Source: Clostridium sp.
Lineage (GTDB): Bacteria; Bacillota; Clostridia; Clostridiales; Clostridiaceae
Direction: 5' to 3'
Length of the DNA: 64,000 nt
Assembly: GCA_029257045.1 (NCBI GenBank)
Contig: JARIDB010000082.1
Span: 1-64,000, forward strand
Shown one piece after another: positions 54,480 to 63,271 of the stretch. The position numbers were made by a program, and so were the translations under genes. How positions within the stretch are numbered: the stretch's first letter is position 1; every line of letters begins with the position of its first letter. Under the pieces are notes generated by a model, which saw nothing but the letters and a program-made list of their open reading frames with translations, made no database searches and was not told the DNA's origin.

Positions 54480-54986
54480 ATGAAATATAAGTTTTGTCCT
54501 TTATGTGGTATTAAGTTAGAAGAAAAATATAGTTGGGATGAAGGTGGAGTACCTTATTGTTCTAGTGATGATGTTATGTTTTTTGACACACCTAAGCCAT
54601 GTATTATGGTAGCTATATTTAAAGAGGATGAAATTCTTTTACTTAAACAAAGTTACATATTTAAGGATTCTAAGGTTTTATTATCTGGTTATGTATCTAA
54701 TAATGAAAATGCTGAAGAAGCTGTTATTAGAGAAGTTAAGGAAGAAGCAGGTATTGTTATCAAAGATCTTCAATATTTAGGTAGTGATTATGTGAAAGAT
54801 AAAGAAATTCTTATGATAACTTTCATGGCTGAATATTTAGAAGGCGAAATAGAAAAGTCAACAGAAGTAGAGAGTATGGGATGGATTAAGTTATGTGAGG
54901 CTTTAGAAGAAATGAAGGAAGATAAAATAGGTACTAGAGTTGTAAAAAAATTAATAGAAGTAAGGAATAATAAAAAAGAATATTAG
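54480..54986 (+). CDS. Nudix hydrolase with N-terminal zinc ribbon
   Basis: A 168-residue hydrolase of nucleoside-diphosphate-linked compounds. The N terminus is FCPLCGIKLEEK followed by a Cys in VPYCSSDD, a zinc-ribbon-like module as in NudC-type proteins. The Nudix box runs from Gly at GYVSNNE through AVIREVKEEAGI and fits GX5EX7REUXEEXGU. NADH pyrophosphatase-like activity is possible, though the protein is shorter than NudC and the substrate is not determined. AGAGGTG precedes the ATG. A 25-bp palindrome follows. Confidence 0.87.
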   Translation: MKYKFCPLCGIKLEEKYSWDEGGVPYCSSDDVMFFDTPKPCIMVAIFKEDEILLLKQSYIFKDSKVLLSGYVSNNENAEEAVIREVKEEAGIVIKDLQYLGSDYVKDKEILMITFMAEYLEGEIEKSTEVESMGWIKLCEALEEMKEDKIGTRVVKKLIEVRNNKKEY

Positions 54987-55000
54987 AAATATTAATTATT

Positions 55001-55054
55001 AAGAGGCTATTACAAAATAAAAAGCAAATGCTTTTTATTTTGTAATAGCCTCTT
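55001..55054. repeat. Perfect 25-bp inverted repeat, copy 2 of the intergenic element
   Basis: The 25-base arm 55001-55025 is exactly complementary to 55030-55054, with loop AAAT. Its AGGCTATTACAAAAT and ATTTTGTAATAGCCT ends match the element at 25633-25722. It lies between convergent genes and probably terminates both. Confidence 0.88.
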
Positions 55055-55070
55055 TGGGTAGTGAAAGAAA

Positions 55071-55412
55071 TTAATCCATTCTCTGAAGTTTAATATTTAA
55101 TATATTGTCATTAAAAGTAACTTCTGCTTTATCAATCATCATTCCAATTATTGATAGCTGATTATCTGTTTCATATTCGCCTAATAGGTTCCAATAATAT
55201 TCTTCAATTTCATGTTGCCTTTGTATATTTAATGCATTTACTAAAATATTAAGGTTTTCTTCGTTTAAATCAGGGGTTTTTCCCCATAAAATAAATATAG
55301 TAGAATCTTCTTCTATACACATATTTACATGAATATCATTAGAGCCTAATTTATGAAGGTAAGTCATTAGTTCATTAATTATTTTAAGGTTTTTTTCAAA
55401 CTTAAATTTCAT
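55071..55412 (-). CDS. Hypothetical protein linked to the DUF1576 gene
   Basis: A 113-residue acidic cytoplasmic protein. It has alternating helix and strand patterns (KIINELMTYLHKLG, DIHVNMCIEEDSTIFILWG, EIEEYYWNLLGE, AEVTFNDNILNIKLQ). No signal peptide, membrane helix or metal motif is seen. It starts three bases after the end of the DUF1576 membrane protein gene and is thus co-transcribed. I do not recognise a family. The fixed pairing suggests a regulatory or sensory partner of that membrane protein. AGGAG is seen upstream of the ATG. Confidence 0.7.
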   Translation of the reverse strand: MKFKFEKNLKIINELMTYLHKLGSNDIHVNMCIEEDSTIFILWGKTPDLNEENLNILVNALNIQRQHEIEEYYWNLLGEYETDNQLSIIGMMIDKAEVTFNDNILNIKLQRMD

Positions 55413-55415
55413 AAA

Positions 55416-56666
55416 TTAACTCTCCTTTTTTAATATATTTACTACAGGTATTAAAACCATGGCTACAAATCCTGCAGCTAAGCCATTATTATATAAATTT
55501 AATCCTCCATGAAGATATCCAACGTTTACAACTGTAGAAACGTGTAGGAATCCAGCTATTATACCAATAAAGTATCCATACTTACCTGCAATTGGAGCAA
55601 GAGCAGTAGAAAATAATACTGATATTATTATAGAAGGAGAAGTTATAGAACTTTCACTTATAAAGCCACAAAGAATAGCACCAATTAAGATTGGAATAAC
55701 ATTCCTAAGATGCTTTCCTAAAGCTCCAAAACCAATTATAGTAAATATACCAGAAATTGTAGGACCGTTCAAATCTGCACCTAATATTAATACTAAAGTA
55801 GTAGATAAGATACCTAACATCCCCATATTAATATAGCAAGTTTCACCAAAAAGTAAATAGTAATCTGTAACTAATCTTCCAGGTTCTTTTAAAATAGACT
55901 TTAAATTTTCTTTAGGATGAGGATTATGATAAAGTCCAACAAAAATTAAAAGAAAGCATATAGAAAAAATAAGAATAGAAAAAAATAAGTTTGAACCAGT
56001 ATGCCATATTAATCTACTTTCGAATTTAATTCCAAAAAGTCTAAATAAGGACATAAAGATTGTTGCGAGTAATCCTCCAGCAAAGCCAACGTTGTATAAG
56101 TTAAAACCACTATGGGATTTTAAAACATGAGATGAAATAGGAGCTATAATAAATCCTATTAAAATACCAAGACCATAACCTATTAATATGGCTATAAATT
56201 TTGATGAAAAGTGGTTTGTGTAAGCTAATTGACTAACTGCTGGGGCAAGTGTAGTTGAAAGTAGTGCGACTAAGGAATAATTAAGAAATGGTTCTTTTTG
56301 ATATTCAGAATAAATAAATACACCTATTATAATTGGCCATATGTTCAAAATATTCTTTCCAAAAAATGCAAAGCCAGTCATAAGCCATAATGACATAATA
56401 GTAGCTCCATTTGGTTTGATTTTGTTTATAACAAGTATTAATATTGAGAAAATACTTGTTAGTCCAGAATTTACTAAAGAAGCACCGATGCCTCCAAGTT
56501 CAACGTAATCTGTAATTAAGATATCTGGGCTTATAATGATTTCCTTAAGGCCTAAAATAATTTCTTTTGGCGAGTCTATTATAAAGGCTATTATAATAAA
56601 TGCTCCATAGATAACCAATAAAAAAATGTAGGGGGGATAAAATCTTGTAAGTTTAATAAGAATCAC
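55416..56666 (-). CDS. DUF1576 multi-pass membrane protein with internal duplication
   Basis: A 416-residue protein with about twelve hydrophobic segments. It consists of two similar halves: ILITDYVELGGIGASLVNSG / GRLVTDYYLLFGETCYINMG, then NGATI / NGPTI, GKNILNIWPIIIG / GKHLRNVIPILIG, LLSTTLAPAVSQ / LFSTALAPIAGK, and SGFNLYNVGFAGG / GGLNLYNNGLAAG. This is an inverted- or direct-repeat transporter layout. The function of DUF1576 proteins is not established. The start is a GTG at 56666 that overlaps the GAGAGGTG ribosome site, so the true start may differ by a few codons. Confidence 0.8.
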   Translation of the reverse strand: MILIKLTRFYPPYIFLLVIYGAFIIIAFIIDSPKEIILGLKEIIISPDILITDYVELGGIGASLVNSGLTSIFSILILVINKIKPNGATIMSLWLMTGFAFFGKNILNIWPIIIGVFIYSEYQKEPFLNYSLVALLSTTLAPAVSQLAYTNHFSSKFIAILIGYGLGILIGFIIAPISSHVLKSHSGFNLYNVGFAGGLLATIFMSLFRLFGIKFESRLIWHTGSNLFFSILIFSICFLLIFVGLYHNPHPKENLKSILKEPGRLVTDYYLLFGETCYINMGMLGILSTTLVLILGADLNGPTISGIFTIIGFGALGKHLRNVIPILIGAILCGFISESSITSPSIIISVLFSTALAPIAGKYGYFIGIIAGFLHVSTVVNVGYLHGGLNLYNNGLAAGFVAMVLIPVVNILKKES

Positions 56667-56862
56667 CTCTCTGCTTAGATTTAGTTAATAGTATCTATTT
56701 ATTTTAAATTAAATAAATATATTGCTTTTAAAATAAGTTTTCTATAAAATTTATATATTACAAAGAATAGAAATTAAGTAGTATAATAGTATTATATTTG
56801 AAAAGTAAAAGAATTAAAATAAAAATCATAAAATTATTATATAAATAATAGGGGGAGTCTGT

Positions 56863-57540
56863 ATGGAGACTAAAAAACAAAAGCTAGTACCAGAAATAAA
56901 AGGCATATTAAGAAGCCATGTAGTAGAGGTTCCATCCTGTATTAGAGATTGTACAGGGATTAAAATATTTGGAAAAAGAATAAAGTCTTTATTATTTACA
57001 ACAGATGTAGCAATAATAAGAAATACAAATGCAGATGCAATAATAGCTGTTTATCCTTTCACTCCTCAACCCCTAATTACACAAGCTCTAGTTATGGCAG
57101 CTGATGTTCCTGTTTTTTGTGGCGTTGGGGGGGGTATAACTCAAGGTAAAAGAGTTATAAATCTTGCGTTAGATGCAGAATTTAAAGGTGCGATGGGAGT
57201 AGTTGTTAATGCTCCTACATCAAATGATGTAGTTAGAAAGATAAGAGAAACTATAGATATTCCAGTTATAGTTACTATAGTCTCAGAATGTGAAAATGCA
57301 GAAGAAAGAATAGAAGCTGGAGCTACAATTTTAAATGTATCAGGTGGAAAAGATACTCCTGAAATAGTTAGAAAAATAAGAGATAAGTATCCTAATTTTC
57401 CTATAATAGCTACAGGTGGTCCAACAGAAGAAAGTGTAAGGAAAACAATAGAAGCTGGAGCTAATGCTATTACTTATACACCAGCACCATCAGGAGAAGT
57501 TATGGGAGATTTGATGGACAAGTATAGAGATGAAAAATAA
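56863..57540 (+). CDS. TIM-barrel protein of unknown function
   Basis: A 225-residue cytoplasmic protein with alternating strands and helices of a TIM barrel. VPVFCGVGGGITQG, ILNVSGGKDTPE and IIATGGPTEESVRKTIEAGANAITYT resemble C-terminal phosphate-binding loops of aldolase/epimerase-type barrels. VSECENAEERIEAG is the kind of helix found in the same group. Cys residues occur at PSCIRDC near the N terminus. Homologues are often annotated simply as hydrolases; I cannot assign a reaction. AGGGGGAG precedes the ATG. It is a single gene with a terminator. Confidence 0.65.
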   Translation: METKKQKLVPEIKGILRSHVVEVPSCIRDCTGIKIFGKRIKSLLFTTDVAIIRNTNADAIIAVYPFTPQPLITQALVMAADVPVFCGVGGGITQGKRVINLALDAEFKGAMGVVVNAPTSNDVVRKIRETIDIPVIVTIVSECENAEERIEAGATILNVSGGKDTPEIVRKIRDKYPNFPIIATGGPTEESVRKTIEAGANAITYTPAPSGEVMGDLMDKYRDEK

Positions 57541-57551
57541 CTTGGATTTTA

Positions 57552-57584
57552 GACAAAGATTAATAGTCTTTGTCCTTTATTTTA
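57552..57584 (+). terminator. Terminator of the TIM-barrel gene
   Basis: GACAAAGA (57552) pairs with TCTTTGTC (57567), followed by CTTTATTTT. Confidence 0.75.
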
Positions 57585-57654
57585 TAGGGAGTTTAAAATT
57601 AATCATTCAGTTCAATTTTTATTATAAATAGTTAATCTAAAGTTCATATTATTA

Positions 57655-57663
57655 TGGTATACT
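57655..57663 (+). promoter_or_regulatory. Extended -10 promoter of the DUF3006-lepB-ftsH operon
   Basis: TGGTATACT, an extended -10 without a recognisable -35. Confidence 0.45.
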
Positions 57664-57708
57664 AAAATATCAAATAGACTTAAATTGAATGAAGGAGCTT
57701 AAAAAAAA

Positions 57709-57933
57709 ATGAAAGTTTTTAAATATATAGTTGATAGAATTGAAGGCGATTATGCTATATTGGAAACAGAAAATGATACTTTAATTAATGTAAATAAAAA
57801 TGATATAATAGGAGAAGTCAAAGAAGGCGAGATATTAATAAAAAAAGATAATATTTATTATATAGACAAAGAAGAAACTGAGGATAGAAAAAGAGTGATT
57901 AATGATATGTTAAAGGGGTTATGGGAAGAATGA
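57709..57933 (+). CDS. DUF3006 small protein
   Basis: A 74-residue protein whose first 50 residues form a small beta-rich domain: FKYIVDRIEGDYAILETENDTLINVNKNDI followed by VKEGEILIKKDNIYYID. DUF3006 proteins have this length and pattern and often sit next to secreted or membrane-process genes. No signal peptide is seen. GAAGGAG precedes the ATG with a run of A's. Its stop overlaps the lepB start (ATGA), so the two are translationally coupled. The function is unknown. Confidence 0.8.
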   Translation: MKVFKYIVDRIEGDYAILETENDTLINVNKNDIIGEVKEGEILIKKDNIYYIDKEETEDRKRVINDMLKGLWEE

Positions 57934-58490
57934 TTAGTGAAGAGGGAAAAGTTAACGATAAAGAAATCAAAAAAGATAATAATGAAAAAGGAAGCTTTTT
58001 ATCAGAGTGGATAATTCCAATAATATCTGCAATAATTTTAGCTATTATCATAAATAAATTTATAATGTTTAAGGTTTTGATACCTTCAGGATCAATGATT
58101 CCGACACTGAATGTTGATGATAGATTATTTGTAACTAGATTATATAATTTAGAAAAGTTACAAAGAGGCGAGATAATTGTATTTTATTCTGAAGAATATG
58201 AAAAATCTTTAATTAAGAGACTTATAGGATTGCCAGGAGATAAAGTTAAAATTGAAGAGGGAATAGTATATGTAAATGGAGAAAAGTTAGAAGAAAGATA
58301 TCTTGGAAAAAAGGATCAACTAAGCGGAGAATATGAAGTTCCAGAAGGTAAGTATTTCTTTTTGGGAGATAATAGAAAAGAGTCACAAGATTCTAGGTAT
58401 TGGGTTAATCCATACATAGATGGAGAAGATATAACAGGGAAAGCAAAGCTTAAAGTTTATCCATTAAATCAAATTGGATGGATAAAATAG
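57930..58490 (+). CDS. lepB: Signal peptidase I
   Basis: Membrane serine protease that removes signal peptides from secreted proteins. The 186-residue protein has one N-terminal membrane anchor (about residues 27-47). The catalytic Ser is in LIPSGSMIPTL and the catalytic Lys in LIKRLIGLPGD. GDNRKESQDSRYW is the conserved box near the C terminus. The small size fits the Gram-positive type with a single anchor. The ATG at 57930 overlaps the previous stop; an ATG three codons upstream is also possible. ftsH follows 12 bases on. Confidence 0.94.
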   Translation: MISEEGKVNDKEIKKDNNEKGSFLSEWIIPIISAIILAIIINKFIMFKVLIPSGSMIPTLNVDDRLFVTRLYNLEKLQRGEIIVFYSEEYEKSLIKRLIGLPGDKVKIEEGIVYVNGEKLEERYLGKKDQLSGEYEVPEGKYFFLGDNRKESQDSRYWVNPYIDGEDITGKAKLKVYPLNQIGWIK

Positions 58491-58502
58491 AAAGGAAAAA
58501 GT

Positions 58503-60458
58503 ATGGAAAATAAAAACACAGAAGAAAATAAAAAGAAAAGAAGAAAATATACACTTATATATGTTATAGTAGCATTTTTATTTATATATATAGGTACATA
58601 TACTAGAAACATGATGACTACAGATCAAGTTAGTTATAGCGAATTTATAACTATGGTAGAGGATAACACAGTAGATAAAGTTTTAATATCTTCTAGTGAA
58701 ATTAAGATATATCCTAAAGAGGATAACAAAGACTTTATTCAGGGTAAAGTTTTATATACTGTAAATGTAAATGATGATAATTTAGTAACATTTTTAAAAG
58801 AAAATAACATTGATTTTTCAGGAGAAAAAATTGAAAATTCATTTATAACAGAGCTTATTTTTACTTGGTTAATAATGCCATTAGCTTTTTATTTTATATT
58901 TAAATTCTTCTTAGGGAAAATGAGTAGAAAAATGGGCGGTGGGCCTATGATGAAACTTGGAAAAAGCAACGCTAAAGTTTATAAAGAAAGTGATATAAAA
59001 ATAACTTTTGATGATGTTGCTGGTCAAGATGAAGCTAAAGAATCATTAAAAGAAATAATAGATTATTTAAACCATGCAGAAAAGTATAAAAGTATAGGCG
59101 CAAAATTACCTAAGGGAGCTTTACTTGTAGGACCGCCAGGAACAGGTAAAACTTTACTTGCAAAAGCTGTAGCTGGAGAAGCTAATGTACCATTTTTATC
59201 TATATCAGGTTCAAACTTTGTAGAAATGTTTGCAGGTATGGGAGCGGCTAAAGTAAGAGATTTATTTGAAGAAGCAGAAAAAAATGCTCCATGTATTATA
59301 TTTATAGATGAAATTGATTCTATAGGTAAAAGCAGGGATTCTCAATTACAAACTAATGATGAAAGAGAACAAACGTTAAATCAATTATTAACCCAAATGG
59401 ATGGTTTCGATTCTTCAAAAGCTGTTGTAGTTTTAGGTGCAACAAACAGACCTGAAATCTTAGATAAGGCATTATTAAGACCGGGTAGATTTGATAGAAG
59501 AGTAATTGTTGATAGACCTGATTTAAAAGGTAGAATCGATATATTAAAAGTTCATGTTAAAGGAGTTAAATTAGGTGAGGACGTAGACCTTAGAGAAATT
59601 GCAAAAAGTACTCCTGGAGCAGTAGGGGCAGATTTAGCTAATATGGTAAATGAAGGAGCTTTAAGCGCCGTAAAGCATAATAGAGAATTTGTTATGCAAG
59701 AAGATTTAAGAGAAGCTGTTGAAGTTATAATAGCCGGTAAAGAAAAGAAAGATAGAATACTATCTCCTAAAGAAAAGAGAATTGTAGCTTTCCATGAAGT
59801 AGGTCATGCATTAGTAGCAGCCTTATTAGAAGGAGCAGATCCGGTACATAAAATTACAATAGTACCAAGAACTATGGGTGCTTTAGGATATACAATGCAA
59901 TTACCAGAAGAAGAAAAATACCTAGTTTCTAAAGATGAACTTATAAATCAAATAATGGTTATGTTAGGCGGTAGGTCTGCGGAAGAAGAGGTATTTAACT
60001 TAGTTTCTACTGGTGCATCAAATGATATAGAAAGAGCTACTCAAACAGCAAGAAGTATGGTAACAGTTTATGGTATGACAGATAAATTTGATATGATGGC
60101 TTTAGAGTCAGTACAAAATAGATATTTAGATGGAAGACCAGCTAGGAATTGTAGTGAAGAAACTTCAACATTAATAGATAGTGAAGTTTTAAATATAATA
60201 AAAACTTGCCATGAAAGTAGTAGAAAATTATTAAATGAAAATAGGGACTTACTAGATGAAATTTCAGAGTACTTACTTGAGAAAGAAACAATATTTGGTG
60301 ATGAATTTATGGACTTTATTTATAAAAAGTATCCTGAATTAAAAGCAAAGAAATGTAAGAAATTAAAAGAAGAAAACACAGACCCTAATAAGGAAATAAT
60401 ATGTACTGAAGATTCTAAAGATAAACCTTTAGAAAATAAAGTGGAAGAAGTTTTATAG
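58503..60458 (+). CDS. ftsH: ATP-dependent zinc metalloprotease FtsH-type
   Basis: Membrane AAA+ protease that degrades misfolded or short-lived membrane proteins. Two membrane helices (about residues 16-34 and 117-137) flank an extracellular domain. Walker A GPPGTGKT is at 210-217, Walker B in [10 protein letters not shown] and the zinc site HEVGH at 431-435. The pore loop, usually Phe-Val-Gly, is Phe243-Ala244-Gly245 here ([17 protein letters not shown]), and the region after Walker B differs from housekeeping FtsH. With its location next to lepB rather than tilS-hpt, this may be a second, specialised copy. The C-terminal 40 residues are charged. Confidence 0.92.
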   Translation: MENKNTEENKKKRRKYTLIYVIVAFLFIYIGTYTRNMMTTDQVSYSEFITMVEDNTVDKVLISSSEIKIYPKEDNKDFIQGKVLYTVNVNDDNLVTFLKENNIDFSGEKIENSFITELIFTWLIMPLAFYFIFKFFLGKMSRKMGGGPMMKLGKSNAKVYKESDIKITFDDVAGQDEAKESLKEIIDYLNHAEKYKSIGAKLPKGALLVGPPGTGKTLLAKAVAGEANVPFLSISGSNFVEMFAGMGAAKVRDLFEEAEKNAPCIIFIDEIDSIGKSRDSQLQTNDEREQTLNQLLTQMDGFDSSKAVVVLGATNRPEILDKALLRPGRFDRRVIVDRPDLKGRIDILKVHVKGVKLGEDVDLREIAKSTPGAVGADLANMVNEGALSAVKHNREFVMQEDLREAVEVIIAGKEKKDRILSPKEKRIVAFHEVGHALVAALLEGADPVHKITIVPRTMGALGYTMQLPEEEKYLVSKDELINQIMVMLGGRSAEEEVFNLVSTGASNDIERATQTARSMVTVYGMTDKFDMMALESVQNRYLDGRPARNCSEETSTLIDSEVLNIIKTCHESSRKLLNENRDLLDEISEYLLEKETIFGDEFMDFIYKKYPELKAKKCKKLKEENTDPNKEIICTEDSKDKPLENKVEEVL

Positions 60459-60470
60459 AATAATATAAAT

Positions 60471-60504
60471 AGAGTGTGGTATAATTTTTAACTACACTCT
60501 TTCT
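60471..60504 (+). terminator. Terminator of the DUF3006-lepB-ftsH operon
   Basis: AGAGTGTGGT pairs with ACTACACTCT (one G-U pair), then TTCTT. Confidence 0.7.
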
Positions 60505-60538
60505 TAATAAAAATTATAAAATCAAAGGGGGAATACTC

Positions 60539-62638
60539 TTGGAAAAATTTGAATTACTAAAAGAAGAAAGAAATTTAGAAAATACGATAAAAGAACTTAA
60601 TGAAGAAACTTTAAAATATATAGATAAAAGAAAACAAGTGGTAGATTATATTTTAGATCAAAGGAAAAGGTATATTGAGGAATATAAAGATGATGAAGAT
60701 AAACTTATAGAATATTTTGATCATGAAAGGTATGTAAAGGAAGAATCTTATAAGACTATAGATAAAAGGCTTTCAGAATTTGTTAAGTTAAAGGAGTCGC
60801 CTTACTTTGGTAAAGTTAGATTTATAGATGATGGATATTCAGAAGAAATATATGTAGGTAGATATGGATTAACAAAAGAAGAGAGTTATGAACCGTTAAT
60901 AGTAGATTGGAGAGCTCCAGTTGCTTCATTATTTTACAAGGGATTAGTAGGAGAAACAAGCTATAGTGGACCTATAGGGGAAATTGATGTTGAAATAGAA
61001 GCAAGAAGACAGCTTATGATAAAGAAAGCAAAGCTTGAAGGTTATTTTGATTCAGATTTAAATATTCAAGATGAAATATTACAAAAAGTATTATCCTCAA
61101 ATTCAGGAGAAAAGTTAAAGGATATAATTACAACTATACAAAAAGAACAAGATGAAATAATAAGAGCTGAAAGAAATAAGGTAATGGTAGTTAATGGAGT
61201 AGCAGGTTCTGGAAAAACAACCATTGCTCTTCATAGAATAGCCTATTTATTATATAACTTTAGAGATAAACTTACGGATAAGGTTTTAATCTTGGGTCCT
61301 AATGATATATTTATGGATTATATATCAGAAGTTCTTCCAACTTTAGGTGAAACAGCTGTTATGAATGAAACCTTCTTGTCTTTTGCAATTAATGAAATAG
61401 GATTAACTGAAAATGTTAAGGATATTAATTTATATTTAGAAAAGTTTTTTCAAGGAGAAGAGGAAGTAATAGAAGAAATAAGGTACAAATCTTCAAAGGA
61501 ATTTATAGACTGTTTAGATAATCATATAAAGGATATAGAAAATAATTATTTTGAAATTGAACCTATAACATTTATGGGGGAAGAAATAGTTTCCTTAAAG
61601 GAAATAGAAGAATTATTTGAAATTCATTATAAATATATGCCTTTATTTAGAAGAAGCCAAAAAGTAAAAAGGATTCTTATATCAAAAGTTAGGGATAAAA
61701 GAGATGAAAAAGTAAGGGAATTAAATCAAAAAGCTAAAGAAGCAATTTCAAAAGTAGAACCAGAAGATTTAGCAATTGAAGAAAATAACATAGAATTTAA
61801 AAGAAAAATAAAAATAAGAGAAATAATAAGAGAAGTTATGAATACTAAAGAAAAAATAGAAAAATGGATTCATAATGAAAATGCTCTGAATATTTATAAA
61901 AGATTATTAAATGTAGAAGAAATTTCTTATCTAGATTTACCAGCTATTTTATATTTAATGATTAAATTAGACGGAAAGAAAGCCGAGAGAGAAATTAAAC
62001 ATATAGTAATTGATGAAGCACAAGATTATAGCATGTTACAGTTTATTGTTTTAAAAGAAATTACAGGATGTAATAGCTATACTATAGTTGGAGATTCAAA
62101 TCAAAGACTTATAAAACCAGATGAAATCCCTGCTATGTTAAGATTAAAAGAATTATTTGGAGGCTTCTTTAAATTGTTTGAACTTAACAAAAGCTATAGG
62201 TCAACTTATCAGATTATGGAATATGCAAATAACTTCTTAAATGAAAATTCAGTAGTTCCTTTCGTTAGAAAAGGAGAATTTGATGTTCTTGAAACAGTAG
62301 TGCCAAAAGATGATAAAGAAGATTTAATTGATGTTATATTAAATTTGCTTGAAGATTACGATGAAGAAAATTATGAAAATATAGCAGTTATAACAAAGAA
62401 TAAGCTGGATCTTACAGAAATATCAACAGAACTTAAAAAATATACTAAAATAGCTTCTTTTGATAATAGCAATGTAGTATATAAGGGCGGAAAAGTTATA
62501 ATACCATCTTATTATGCAAAGGGATTAGAGTTTGATGCTGTCATAATTGTAGATTTTGATGAAAATACTGATAATCTAATAAACTATATTATGTCCACAA
62601 GGGCATTACACAGACTTTCTGTTGTAAAAGTAAGATAG
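60539..62638 (+). CDS. HelD-family RNA polymerase-associated helicase (UvrD-like)
   Basis: Superfamily 1 ATPase that frees stalled RNA polymerase. The 699-residue protein starts with a coiled-coil arm (residues 1-90, rich in Glu/Lys), the typical secondary-channel-inserting part of HelD. Walker A is NGVAGSGKTTIALHRIAYLLY near residue 222 and Walker B is HIVIDEAQDYSMLQ. Motif III/IV appears as IVGDSNQRL, then NKSYRST and YYAKGLEFDAVIIVDF near the C terminus, ending in STRALHRL. It starts at TTG 60539 with AAAGGGGG 7 bases upstream. It is a single gene after the ftsH terminator. Confidence 0.87.
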   Translation: MEKFELLKEERNLENTIKELNEETLKYIDKRKQVVDYILDQRKRYIEEYKDDEDKLIEYFDHERYVKEESYKTIDKRLSEFVKLKESPYFGKVRFIDDGYSEEIYVGRYGLTKEESYEPLIVDWRAPVASLFYKGLVGETSYSGPIGEIDVEIEARRQLMIKKAKLEGYFDSDLNIQDEILQKVLSSNSGEKLKDIITTIQKEQDEIIRAERNKVMVVNGVAGSGKTTIALHRIAYLLYNFRDKLTDKVLILGPNDIFMDYISEVLPTLGETAVMNETFLSFAINEIGLTENVKDINLYLEKFFQGEEEVIEEIRYKSSKEFIDCLDNHIKDIENNYFEIEPITFMGEEIVSLKEIEELFEIHYKYMPLFRRSQKVKRILISKVRDKRDEKVRELNQKAKEAISKVEPEDLAIEENNIEFKRKIKIREIIREVMNTKEKIEKWIHNENALNIYKRLLNVEEISYLDLPAILYLMIKLDGKKAEREIKHIVIDEAQDYSMLQFIVLKEITGCNSYTIVGDSNQRLIKPDEIPAMLRLKELFGGFFKLFELNKSYRSTYQIMEYANNFLNENSVVPFVRKGEFDVLETVVPKDDKEDLIDVILNLLEDYDEENYENIAVITKNKLDLTEISTELKKYTKIASFDNSNVVYKGGKVIIPSYYAKGLEFDAVIIVDFDENTDNLINYIMSTRALHRLSVVKVR

Positions 62639-62643
62639 TTGAT

Positions 62644-62844
62644 AAATTCACTTAATATGCAAATCTAAATCAAAGAAAATAAAGTAGTACACTCTATTAG
62701 CCAGATAGCTTAGTTATACCCCTTTATTTTCTCTTTAAGTTTATATTAATATAAGTGAATTTAGTGGTGTAATCTGGGAGAAAAGCTTGTTCAGCCCCTG
62801 TGTGGAGGTTCTAGCTTTTCTTTCTCACGTTATACCCATTACAC
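62644..62844 (+). ncRNA. Candidate structured RNA: two long tandem hairpins
   Basis: Hairpin one: AAATTCACTTA (62644) with TAAGTGAATTT (62752), and inside it AAAGAAAATAAAG (62672) with CTTTATTTTC (62722-62731). Hairpin two: GTGTAAT (62767) with ATTACAC (62838), and GAGAAAAGC (62778) with GCTTTTC..CTC (62814-62826). The 9-mer GTTATACCC occurs in both (62713, 62829). Segments also pair across hairpins (62672-62679 with 62816-62823; 62727-62733 with 62778-62784). I do not recognise a known RNA family. It could be an independent RNA or a leader or 3' UTR structure. Confidence 0.5.
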
Positions 62845-63135
62845 ACAAATATTATTATCTTCGCCAATTTTTTTTAGTTACAAGATATAAAGCATATTAT
62901 GAACTATATTTTGATATAAGATGTACCACAATAATTTAGAATGAATTAAGGTTAGTTATATAGGGGAGAGATAATGATTTTGTTAATATAGCGTTATGGT
63001 AGTTATCATTGGGTTACCAGTATATATAATCTATTTACTAATTAAGACATTAAGAATTTATATTAAGAAAAATTCGTAGTAGTTACGATTAAAGAGTATA
63101 AAGTATAAGACTTACTCTTCTTATATTGTGAATAT
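62845..63135 (+). other. Intergenic stretch after the candidate RNA
   Basis: Eight T's at 62868-62875 might end the hairpin RNA. AGGGGAGAG at 62962 precedes a five-codon frame ATG ATT TTG TTA ATA TAG (62974-62991), a possible leader peptide. AAGAGTA/TACTCTT (63092, 63113) is a small hairpin. Nothing else is recognised. Confidence 0.35.
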
Positions 63136-63164
63136 AAAGGATATCCAAACGGATATCCTTTTAT
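63136..63164 (+). terminator. Terminator upstream of the lipoprotein gene
   Basis: AAAGGATATCC pairs perfectly with GGATATCCTTT across AAAC, followed by TTATG. Its presence implies a transcript ending here, beyond helD or from the candidate RNA. Confidence 0.75.
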
Positions 63165-63209
63165 GTTATATGGCTCAGTATTATTTTCCGTATTTTGTAA
63201 TGCTAAAGA

Positions 63210-63238
63210 TTGAAAAAATGTAAATCTAAGGTTACAAT
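63210..63238 (+). promoter_or_regulatory. Promoter of the lipoprotein gene
   Basis: TTGAAA at 63210 and TACAAT at 63233 with a 17-base spacer. Confidence 0.65.
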
Positions 63239-63271
63239 ACAAATAATGGAAGGTGAGAAAGGGGAGTTGAT

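Noticed and set aside
62799..62814. GGAGGTTCTAGC resembling the preQ1-I riboswitch loop
   Set aside because: The matching P1 3' strand and the A-rich tail needed for the pseudoknot are missing.
62639..62850. 6S RNA
   Set aside because: In 6S RNA the two ends pair around a central bubble; here the 5' end pairs with the middle and a second hairpin follows.
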